Source: Yamagishiella unicocca (taxonomy: Eukaryota; Chlorophyta; Chlorophyceae; Chlamydomonadales; Volvocaceae). From it: DNA of 64,000 nt. This document shows positions 47,701 through 57,864 of this stretch, piece after piece. The DNA lies in NCBI GenBank assembly GCA_003116995.1, contig BDSL01000003.1:744001-808000 (forward strand), read 5' to 3'. A program made the translations under genes and the position numbers. Below the pieces are notes generated by a model. The model worked only from the letters and a program-made list of their open reading frames with translations, was not told the DNA's origin and searched no databases. Every line of letters starts with the position of its first letter. Position 1 is the stretch's first letter.

Positions 47701-49025
47701 GAGGCGAGGTGGAGACGAAGCGCGTTCGAGGCAGCGAACCCACCGACAAGAGGAATTGAGCAGCACGGCGGCAAGGACGAGGCGGGCAAGTGTGGACGGC
47801 TTTACGTGCTTTACGTTCTTCCATGCGCGACCGCTCGCCATGCCGCTGCTCCTTCCTAAACCTTTCACGCTACTACATCGTCGTACCCATGTGTCGTACC
47901 CATCTGTCGTACCTGAGCGGCATCAGCTCGTCTCGGAACTTGGCGGCCAGGTGGTCGTCATTGGCTCCGGGCTCCCGCAGGTCCTGGAAGAGAGTCCGGT
48001 AGCAGAGCTGCGAGGTGGGGGGCGTTTGGCGATAAGATTCAGATTCGGTTACGGGTGATGCACGGGCGGTGCATGGGCAGGCATAGAAGCCCGTAAGTGT
48101 TGCAAGGGTCTGATCGTAGTTGCGGGTCTTATGAACCAAAAGAGCCAAAGGCGAACTATGATATGGGCGGGCTGAGGACCGCGTGGGCTGAGGAGGAGCG
48201 GCCGTTAGCCTTTCGTTAGCAGTGCGTATCGTAACAGTATGCGACCCCTGGAGCAGCCGGGCGTGGGTTTGCCGTGGTTGTCCCCCTTGTACCATGATCC
48301 ACTGAGTGTGTTCGAAACCTGTCGCTCCTCCTACGTCTTACTCCTCCTTATGTGCCGACCCACGGGTCTTCCCTCATCTCACCATGACCTGGTTGGTCGG
48401 TTTGTAGTGCGTGAAGGGCCAGATCCACAGCTGCTGGGCGCTCAGGACACGACTGAGGGCGGAAGGAAGGAGGGAGTCGAAGCGTCGCGCGTGGGCCGGG
48501 GGCAGCTCCGAGCACGCACAGTAAAAACGCAAGAGCCGCTGGCAGCTGGTGCCGATGGGAGGCTTCGCAGCCGGTGAACAGCTAGCGTGTCACGTGGATC
48601 GAGCCCGCATGTATGTCCGGTTAGTAGGGCGCGGCAACCTAGCTAGGGGCAACCGGCTACACACAGGAGTGCCGCAGCTATTGGAGGCAGTTAGGCGATG
48701 CGGCGGCGGCGCAAATCGTGTGACGTAGGCGCCGGACCCACCGTCTCAGCCGCGCTAGCGCAGAGGGCTTCTTGGGGGTGGCCGTGCTTTTGGCGCCGCT
48801 GGCGACGACCCCCTCCTCGGCTTCCAGCCGGGAAGTAGCGGTCATGTCCCTAGCAGCGGCTGCGGCCGCCGTCACCGCCTCAGCCTTGGCCTCCGCCGCC
48901 GCGCCTAGAGGCCTCACGCTGAGGGTGCAGCTCGCAGAACCCGGTCCACTAGCACCTGTGGCGCCCGCGCGGCCGTGTTTCCTGTCCTGGACACGTTGCT
49001 CGGCGGGCCTTACAGTCACCAACAT
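44748..49025 (-). CDS. SAM-dependent methyltransferase, leucine carboxyl methyltransferase (LCMT) family
   Basis: Eight exons: 49025-48742, 48452-48383, 48007-47900, 47233-47120, 46703-46566, 46313-45998, 45477-45395, 44951-44748; 438 residues. Conserved blocks of the PF04072-type fold appear in order: PGIMTYLDARTRWLDEEV, the SAM-binding loop VVVVAAGYDTRAYRL (193-207), FEVDLPEASESKRKL (Asp/Glu after strand 2), TYIAADLSK, FTVEGLLYYLPP (about 316) and GSRVAFDFL. The family includes protein phosphatase 2A carboxyl methyltransferase and bacterial O-methyltransferases; this one resembles the bacterial group, so the substrate is unknown. Residues 1-95 are Ala/Arg-rich and may be an organelle transit peptide. 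A Ser/Gly-rich insert of about 45 residues precedes FTVEG. The acceptor at 46313 could instead be 46307, a two-residue difference. Confidence 0.85.
46785..46832. repeat. 9-bp GTGCCCACA repeat
   Basis: Five direct copies in the methyltransferase intron 46704-47119. Confidence 0.9.
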
Positions 49026-50576
49026 AGCTGAGCTGTGCTCGCAGAAGAGAAGATGCGGCGTCGAGGCCGGAAAGAGGGAGAGAAGAAAACAAGGCGCCCT
49101 AGCAATAGCAGTAGGCCTGTACGACTCGCGTACGCGCGAAGCGTCTGCAGCTAGTGTGCTTAGCAGGAACTAATTAGGGTGAGGGCTGAGCGACAGCGGC
49201 GCGAGCTGCTGCTCGCTGGCCCGTTGAGCGTTGGGTCGTGGCGTTGGAAGCGACTGAGAGCTGTCGGAAAGCGGGCAGGTAGCTTACCCGCGTGGATGGG
49301 CGGAAGGGAGGCGCGATCTGGTCACCTGTTCCCTCCTGCTGGTGCGCTTGGTGGATGGCGATGCGTGGTCGTGGGCTATTATTGTGCCGGGGTGAGGGGC
49401 GACATGGGATTGGAGCACTGCGGCCCGCTCACGGCCGCAATCGCGACCTGACAGGTTTGGGCCCGACCTACTATCCCCATCAACGGCGAGACGGGCCTCA
49501 AATTGGTACAATTTGTGTGGGTATGATTGCCAGCGAGGACCTGGGAGTAACGTCAGACGGCGGCGGACGCGCACAATGGTATCTTGATTTGCCGTCCGAT
49601 CATTTGCTTGCAGGTGCCGAGGCCTGAGTACGGCTGTGTCGGGGACATACCTAGGACATCCAAGGATGTCGTTTGAAAACCAATGCCGTTTGCTCAGGCT
49701 GGATGAATGACTAATGACCTATGGGTCTGGACTTTAGGCGTCTTGGCACGGCGAACTGCTTGTGCAATCGAATTAAGTGAGCGATAGTTCTGCTTAAACG
49801 GCGTTCAGCGACGGACCGGGGATTCAGCAGCGAGAAGTCCCAATCAGCCGAACTATACTATTTGCTTCCTGATAAAACAATGGAGAATGTACCTCTTAGA
49901 AGGCTGCTTGGGCGCTTTGCGTCATCGAGGTCGCTTACAAAGTTTCTCTCCTCGCGGCGCTTTGAGGGAACAGAGGTCATCACTTGCCGGAGCCCGGCGA
50001 CGTGGACCCTCAAAATAATTAATTAAAACAATAATCTTTATGTTGGTGTAATGTCTCAAAAGGCTGTTGTGGAGAGAGTCTGAGGCCGGCCGGGACGCAC
50101 CGAGCTGCGGCCGTCCGCTGGCCGCTTGATGAAGCATGTATTAGTGAACTTTTTAAGCGGACACGAACACGTAACAGGCAATCTGAGACGTTTGGCGGAT
50201 GACGGACAAAGGAGGGTACCCGTCTATCCGACAGGGCGGACTCACGCGCAAGGGCTGCCATGCGTTTTCAACCAAATAAGTCGTGCTAATATTTCTCCTA
50301 ACCAGGTGATCTCAAAAGTGTCATCGGCTTTCTTATGGTAAAGCAGCTTCGCAGGTTCTCAACCGCCGGATTACACTGACGGGCTTACGCATATGACGCG
50401 CATGTGATGTTGCATCAACATAAAATTACCTTGGTTTTTTCCACTCATAGTTATCAATAGTCGGACATTTACTTATAGGCTATCGATCCGAGCCATCTTG
50501 TGTTGTTTACGGCACCTGAAAGCCAAGGCTTGCAAAAGCCCAAAGCTTGACAGCAAAGCTTATGTTGGTAAAGAGA
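49026..50576. other. intergenic, divergent promoters of methyltransferase and SRPBCC genes
   Basis: No supported coding exon. AT-rich patches lie at about 50000-50050 and 50280-50500, upstream of the SRPBCC gene. Confidence 0.45.
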
Positions 50577-51804
50577 ATGGCACTTCGGACGCAAATCGAG
50601 ATTAATGTAAGTCGGATACTAGCGTTTGAGGAGGTGTGCGCGAAGGTGGCCTTGAAGACCGCCTATCCACTGGCCGGTGGGAAGCCCATAATTTTGGTTC
50701 AAGAAACGCTTCGCAGCTCTTACCACAATGCCACTGTTGCTTTGCTCTCCAGTGTCACATACTAGTTGAGCCCGCTTCCCGCTGGCTTTCCTTTGCCATA
50801 TACGTTCGTAGCGTGCTGAACTCTTTGCGTTTAGGCTTTGTGGCGCTTTTGCCTGCATGGACATGCGTCAGCGCCGGTTTCGCGCCGGTCCTGGCGCGAC
50901 TCATAATTTCCTCCCTGGCCCCTTGCCCGGTCTATGCAGGCATCTGTGGACCGGGTATGGTCGACGATGAGCAATTTACCTGAATGGGGCTCATTTAACT
51001 CATTTCTTAAAGTGGAAAAGGCGCCAGACTCGATGGAGCCCGGCCAGCCCCTTTGCGTCTCGTTTCAGCCGCCCGGACATGCACGCCCAACCATCATGAG
51101 GCCCGAGGTGAGCGCTGAGAACTTTGATGCCGAAACGATGCGCACGTTAGAGGCACGCAGCTGCGCGCTGCTTCACGGCCACGCCCTCTTTCCACGGCAT
51201 CGAATCCGGCTGGGATCCAAAGTTCTCAACCCGCTTCTCCACCCACACGGTCCCTTTGTTTGCTTCTTGGAAATGCCAGGTGGTCAACTTCCAGCAAGGC
51301 GCGGAGCTGAGGTGGCGCGGCAAGCTGTGGGGGACGAACCTCTTATTTGTCGGGGAGCACTACTTCACGCTACAGGCGCTGGGTCCCGACAAGACCCTCC
51401 TCTTGCATGGTGGGTGGCTCACACGTCGAAACAGCTGGGGACAGCTGGAGTGCAGTCGGGGGGGATCTGGCTGCCGACCAGCTCTCCAAAGGCTGAGGTC
51501 GGGGTCTTCGTGACCTGTGCTCGACATCAAGATAACATAATTGTGAGTACGAAGTAATGCGACATTACGCCATGTCGCAATCCACGCGGTCGGTGTGTGG
51601 GTGTTGCTGAATTCAAGTACCTGATCCCTCCGGAATCCCCCATCCCGCCTGGATCCCGCTGGCTGGCCCACAGGCGAGGACTTCAAGGGTTGCCTGGTGC
51701 CGCTGCTCGGCGGCATGCTGGCTGACACTCGGAAGGGCTTTTTGGACTTCAACAGCGGCCTAAAGAAGGCAGTGGAGGAGGCGGACACGCAACAACGTCC
51801 GTAG
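50577..51804 (+). CDS. SRPBCC (START/Bet v 1-like) domain protein
   Basis: Four exons: 50577-50606, 50940-51107, 51280-51409, 51674-51804; 152 residues, the normal size of a single SRPBCC domain. The spliced N-terminus MALRTQIEINASVDRVWSTM is followed by SNLPEWGSFNSF, the classic polyketide-cyclase/dehydrase opening (first strand, then VW, then PEW). Later strands give AELRWRGKLWG, LLFVGEHYFTLQALG and KTLLLHGEDFKGCLVPLL, with a C-terminal helix FLDFNSGLKKAVEEA that would cap the cavity. Such proteins bind hydrophobic ligands; the ligand is unknown. An in-frame ATG at 50562 would add five residues (MLVKR); 50577 was preferred because the domain starts there. No targeting signal or membrane segment is evident. 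Confidence 0.85.
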
Positions 51805-53757
51805 GGGTGCATTCCTGGGGGGATCTAGGGGGAGGGAAAGGAGCGGAGCCGGACAGCCGCTGCGCCTTGCTCCCTAGCAGTGGCCTTCGGCACAATACAA
51901 GCATACCGCGGCTGCAGCTACTCCATGACCGCGGTTGGAGCCATGACAGGCAGAAGCCACTGTGCGATGTTGGGCTGGAAGGCGGCTCCCGACCAGTTTG
52001 AGCGAGCCGTGAGGTCACTGAGGTGAACGTGGAGGGATGGGGTTTGAAAAGGTTCGCCAAAGGCAGCTTAGTCGGTGCGTGTTTGTGCGATCCCGTGTCG
52101 TTGGTTCGCCTTTGTGGTCTAGGTCGCAAACAGTAGGCATATCAAAGATTGACGCAGTTTCTAATGCATACGGGATTTGCGTGTGCTGGCGGTGCGGCAA
52201 ATCTTGGCGCAGGTACGCTGTTGTACAATGTGTGCGCTGGGTGCAGGCTTGCTGATCCTGAAACTATGCAGAGCGCGATCTTTGTTTCTTATCACATTGT
52301 GGCAGCCTTACACCTTCGTGAACTGCTAGTGTCGAAATCGGACAGAAAGTGCATATTTATTACTGCCGCTTCGACGTGTACATACGAGTACTGATACCGG
52401 TTAGGGTTTTGAAGCGGTGATGTGCTGTTTTTCGCAGCGTTCTAAGCAGACCCAGTGGGCAATCTACACCTCTCATCGCAGGACTGAAACTCACATTTCT
52501 TGTTTCTGGGTTTCTTTTACGTTTCACACGACCTCGTTACATCGTCCATTGTCACGTGCAGGGCTTACGCAGCCGATTGTGTATGTAAAAACAAAGTGGA
52601 TACCGTGAAACTATTGATGCCAACCGCAATAAAATCTTCGGTGATTGTGGTTCCCGCAGGATTAGGTATCGTCATGGCCACAATTCATCAATACCAGCCA
52701 GGGTGCCAAAGATAGCAGCGGCGACAAAACTTCTTCACCTGCTTTTGTCACCTGCACGGCGGCGCGGATAGTTCCGCGAATTATTGCATGCAAAAAAACG
52801 TCCAAATGGCCGGGAAGATAACGCACACCACACTCAGCGAAAACACGGCAGAGCGCCACCACATCTCGGGTGGCGCAAAACCCTCATCGGGGGGATCACA
52901 CCGCAAGGCGCTGGGGCGATCTTGCGCTGGCGGCACATCTTCTGATGCCGCAGTGATGCCATGATGCTCCTGTGTGTGTGTGTGGCACTCATGTACGTCG
53001 AGTCCTGTCCGAGCTTGCCGCTGGCGGAATCGCGCGCACGGCCCCGCCTCTCGCCCCGCGTTCCACTGCGGTCCATTGTCAAACACGCTTCGGACGGCCC
53101 CCACCCCCCACACGGCTCCTAACCCCGCAGGCAGCAGACCACCTGCGCAGCGCATCCGCCCCGCTAGTGGGTGCGACCAAGCAGGCAGCGCACTGAACTG
53201 CTGCCCGGCAGCAACCTGGCGCCCTACTTCGACGCCCTTGTGTAGGGGGTTTGATAAGAGAGTCCCCTTGTGTAGGGGGCCCCACCGCGCGGCTCCAACG
53301 CCGCTCCCGGCTCAGTCCATCCCACATCGCAGCGGTCGCTACGCGGCAGGGCCGCCACAACACCTCGTCTTGCTCCGCCCTCCTGCGTCCTCTGCCGACC
53401 ACTCTTCGGGCTTCCTTGATAGCGCCTTCAGACGCGAGGCGGCGTGACGCACCCCACCGATCGATCCACGGGGCGCTCCACTTGCAGCTGGAGGACGCCC
53501 TTTGCTATCATCCGTGACCAACACCCCCGACCATCCCTCAGCGCCAGCCCCCACCATACGGTTTTGTAATATTACCAACGTTATTAAACCAAATAGAACA
53601 AGTCAAGCGGTAAGCTTCCTGTCGGATGCGCAATCTCCCTGATGCCGGGGCCGGACCAGCAATCATGCGAGGGGCTACGGTCGGCCGCTGCTCTCTTGGT
53701 GCCGCCCGCCTCGCTGACCGTAGTCCTTAAGAGCTGCCCGCCTGTCCGCCGCTGTCC
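51805..53757. other. intergenic between convergent SRPBCC and proline-rich genes
   Basis: A plus-strand TGTAA at 52584-52588 may end the SRPBCC transcript. Stretches around 52970-53450 stay open in several frames but show no splice-consistent exon or family match. Confidence 0.45.
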
Positions 53758-55996
53758 TCACCGGCTGCTGGGCTTGCCTCCACCGCCCAGCAGCGCTCCC
53801 ATCGCGGGCACCAAGCCGTCCGAGACGAAGGCGCTGAAGCCCTTCATCTGCCGCGCCGCGCCCACTACCACCGCCGCCGTGACGACGATGGGGTCCCGGG
53901 CGGCCGCCGCGAGGGAGGCCTCGCTGACGCTGCCAGTGGCGCGGCGGCCGTTGGAGGCGGCAGCAGACGTCGCCTCCGCGCCGGAGTGGCCGCCGTTGCC
54001 GTTGGAAGCGGCTGCTGGGAGGGGAGCAACAGGGACGGCCGGCGCGGCCAGCTCCTGCGGCTGGGACGGTGGCGGGGAGCCCTGTACGACCCGCGCCGCA
54101 GCGACCGTGGCCACGGCGGGTGCCGGCGCTGGCGGCGGCGACGGCGGTTCGTCAAACTCGTCGTCGCTGACGGTGCTGTCGAACACGCTGCGGTCGGCCA
54201 TTGGGAGGGGGGCGAAGGGGTTCACTGAGGGAAGGCTGGGCGGCTGGAGCACGCTGATGGGCTGGGGGGTCGGGGCGGCGGCGCCCTCCGCAAACTTGAA
54301 CACCACGTACTCCTCAGTCGCCTCCACGGATAACGTCCTGGCTACGGAAAGCAATACATCGGGCTGCTCGCCAGCCAGCTCCAGGAGCTCAGCGGCGCTC
54401 GGCAGCGGGTCGGGGCCCGCAGCCGAGTCCTTCCCCACCCGCCAGCTGGAGATCAACTCCGTCGCTGACTGCCGGCTGTCCGCCTCGGCCGCAGGGGCCG
54501 TCGCGGCAGCAGCCGGCGGCGCATGCTCGGCGGCAGGTTCCGGAGCCGCGGCGACGTCAACAGGCACGGCAACAGGCACAGCGACAGGGGCGGGCTCCTG
54601 CCCTGACGCGCGCCAGTTCGCGACCCACTCTTTGGCCGACGGGCGGGCGTCCACCTCAGTCGCAGGGGCGGGCAAGGTTGCGGCAACAGGCTCCGGAGCC
54701 GAGGCGGCGGCGACAGCAGCAGGCTCGGCCACAGGAGCGACTGTGCTGACCGGCTCCTGTTTAGGCGGCTGTGCCGTCCGCCAGCTGGAGATCCACTCCT
54801 TCGCCGGCGGCCGGCTGTCCACCTCGGCCGCAGGCGCGGGAACAGGCTCCGAAACCGTGGCAGCAGGAACGGGAGCGGCAGCTGCCGGGGCGGGAGCAGG
54901 CTCCGAAACCGTGGCAGCAGGGGCGGGAGCGGCAGCTGCCGGGGCGGGAGCAGGCGCCACTGCGGCTTTGGGAGCTTCCGAAGGAGCAGTTGCGAGGGGA
55001 GGCGGAGACGGCGGTGGCGTAGGCGGCCGTACCGGGATGCCCTTCATGTTGGGGTTGGCAGACACCCTCATGGGCGACATGGTCACGACCATCGGCGCAG
55101 CGGGCGGCGGCGGGGGCGCCGAGGGGGCGGGCTCCTCAGCCGCCGTCGGGGAAGCGGCAGCAGCGGGGGCTGCTTCCTTCTTCTTGCCGCCGCCGAGCAG
55201 CCCAATAGCCGCCACCAGGAACACCACGGCGACCACAGGGACAGCGTACTGCAAGGGTTGGGGGAGAAAACCGCGTGAGAGATAGATGGGGTGGGTGGGT
55301 GGGTGGGTGCGGGCAGGTGAGACAACAAGCTAGGCAAGTTGGGAGGCAGCAGACACACGGCAGCGCGGATGGGAGCGCTGCGAGGGCCGAGGGGCTGCGG
55401 TTTGAGAGGAGGCTCGTGTGTCGGCACTGAAACAGGTAACAACCAATGGCGGAGGTGCGTCGCATATGCCGTGTAATGCGTACGTGCGTAAGGGGCAGGG
55501 CCCATCCAACCCGTTCCCTGCCCATGCCACGAGATACCATTCTCCACCTGTACAACGACAGCATGATTCCCGCCCCTGCCACGATACCGTCCCCCGCCTG
55601 CTGCTGCCCGTATCCACCCACCGGCGACGCCTGCGCGTCCTTCGCCAGCTGCTGCCAGTCCACGGCCACCAGGGCAGTGCTGCTGCCAGCCGCTGTGGAG
55701 GCGGCCGTCCGCTGCTCCACGACCGCCACCGTTGCCGGCTCAGCCTACATGGGATCATGCGATTGAGGGGGTGAGAATCTGCGCGGCTGTCCCCTCACAC
55801 ATTTTCAGCCAATCCTTCAGGGATCAGGAAGCTGGCTCAACTTTCCGTCCGCCAGCCTTTCACACTGCTGCCGAGTCGAGACCGTAACCCAAACTTCCGT
55901 CAATCAGAGCTGCCCGAGTCGGCTCACCGGAGGAGCCTTCCTTGCGGCGTGCGCTGCGCCACTACCAAAGCTTATAAAAAGAAAGGCGCCAGCCAT
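53758..55996 (-). CDS. Pro/Ala-rich membrane-anchored protein with three Trp-motif repeats, function unknown
   Basis: Proposed exons 55996-55928, 55744-55538 and 55248-53758, all phase 0, give 588 residues. Two hydrophobic stretches lie near the N-terminus: GIVAGAGIMLSLY (about 76-88) and YAVPVVAVVFLVAAIGLLGG (93-112), the latter followed by GKKK, a typical stop-transfer. A long disordered region rich in AP, AAP and EP follows. It contains three copies of a short motif: EVDSRPPAKEWISSWR (234-249), EVDARPSAKEWVANWR (290-305), EADSRQSATELISSWR (347-362). The last 35 residues are mildly hydrophobic (IVVTAAVVVGAA). The first exon was chosen because the next one has no ATG; it is the least certain part. 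I recognise no family. An organelle membrane protein is an inference from the Ala-rich leader and membrane segment. Confidence 0.65.
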
Positions 55997-57864
55997 GAGG
56001 CCCGTCTGCGTAAAACAGGGGGGACGTCCTCAGAAAGCGAGCAGACGCCTTCCGCATGGGTCGCGAATACAAGCTTCATTGCGCGTATAGAATATCGCGC
56101 GTCCCAATCAGTCATTTATGTTTTCGCAGCTAAAGTCTGTGCTTTGGCGCCCTTTGATCCGAAAGCTCCTATCAGTCAACCCTTCCGGCACATTCTGCAG
56201 TGTGCTCACACCTTTAGCCAAGCGCCCGTAGCTCGCTGGATAGGAAGCACGGGCTCTGCAGATAGGTCGTTAACATTCTGCATCGACATAAGGCAAGGGG
56301 CAAGGCCGACGTTGGGGATCGATAGTGTCGCTTCTCCCAATAAGACACGCGCTGGCAGCTCCTATTGGCCTTAAAGCATCCATGTGTGGTGCAGCCAAAG
56401 TCGTGGTCTAAGAGGAGGATTCTTCCAAGAGTATCGCACCTTGCTAGCGTTGATGGCCAGAGCCCTGCGGTTCGCTCTTCCCGGGGCTTCGATAGGACGA
56501 CGAGATGGGCCATTAAGGACGCGGTGCCCCAGGCCCTTCATGGCCATAGCCATTTGGGGCATATTGTTCACAACCCAGAGTGGAAAATTGACTTGAGTGG
56601 ACGAGCGCCGTCTAGCTATCGACCGTCACAAGCAGCGCCAGAACGTATGCTGTGAGAATATGCATTATAGACGTGATTGCAACACGCGACATTGATTTCC
56701 TCGGAGCCGTACGGCATGGCGACCGTTGGAAGATCCTCCTCGCGGACTGATTGCGCGACGATTGTCGACTCACTGCCAAAGCCTCCTGCGCTGCATTCCT
56801 AGGTACCGTCAAAATCTTTCGATATCCTTGGTCCAACTGCCGGGCGACTGACCCGTGGGGCTAACCTTAAATCGGGACCGCACCCGCTCTTCCGATATAT
56901 CGCACATTCACAAAGGCTTCCGCAACAGTCTTAATGTGCCTCGGATCAATGGCTGATCCCAACCCATTCCGCTGTCTGTATGGGACCCATGCGAGCTCGA
57001 AGAGTGCATGTTTCACGCAGTGATCATCTGAAACAATCACATCACGTTTTGCCGCTGTAGAAGGTAAAAATGACGCAATGGAGTGCGGATGCCGTGACGT
57101 AGGTAGGGGGCGCAGACACCTGCATCAGTTCGATACGACTGCAGCGGACTGATGCAATGGCCAGCACCGGTAGGGTTTCGTACCACCCGCTCCTCACTGC
57201 ATTACGTGCGTGTGCCTGTCACCGTGCTTTCCAGGCGCTCTATACTCAGTCCCATCACGCCGCTAGTCCTCACAAGTTCAATCCTGTGCCCTTGGTTCAC
57301 GACGTCCGGTGGCTCACCACTGCTACGACCTAACGAGAGCGGCCTACAGTTGAGAGGCCTCAAGGAGGAGCGACCCCGTCCATCCACCTGGTGATCCGCA
57401 ATTCACACTCCTAACTCAACCCCACCACATCACAAGGCTCCCACAATGTCCTCGGCCGGCACGGAGCCAGATCCCTCCTACAGTTCGGCAATCAAGTCCA
57501 CCACCCCTCCCATCGTTCCCCCCGCTCGCCCGCCACTCGCCGCACCGCATGCGCACGGCGCGTGGGTCCGCCCTGGCGCCCCTCCGGCACCGCCCCGCCC
57601 CTCCCCACCACTTCACCAGTACCCACACGCCTCGCGCTCGCAACACTGACGACACACCTAATGCGCCGCCTATCCAAGCCCTAGGCACCACCCCTGCGCC
57701 CTGGCGGCCACTAGCCTACCGCAGCAGGCGACCTGCCAGCCACTGACCGGGCGAGTCCGTCACGACCGCCGTGCAGTGCGGGGCAGTCTCATCTCACACC
57801 GTAGGGCCCTACAAGCCCTGTCGCTGCATGCCCCGCTCGCTTTACGGTTGTGGCTGGTAGTCCG
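55997..57864. other. intergenic, 1.9 kb
   Basis: Upstream region of the proline-rich gene and presumed 3' UTR of the hexosaminidase (TAA at 57865-57867). Less GC-rich than its surroundings between 56000 and 57150. No supported exon, RNA gene or mobile element. Confidence 0.45.

Noticed and set aside
52972..53450. Possible exons between the SRPBCC and Pro/Ala-rich genes (for example GSNLAPYFDALV)
   Set aside because: Only one short suggestive stretch, no consistent exon chain and no recognisable domain.
53642..55285. 547-codon plus-strand ORF rich in Ala, Gly and Ser
   Set aside because: It is antisense to the better-supported minus-strand gene, which has a membrane segment, repeated motifs and matching splice phases. 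GC-rich codons keep the opposite strand open.
56214..56836. Small ORFs in the 1.9-kb intergenic region
   Set aside because: Short, overlapping on both strands, no motif, no splice context.
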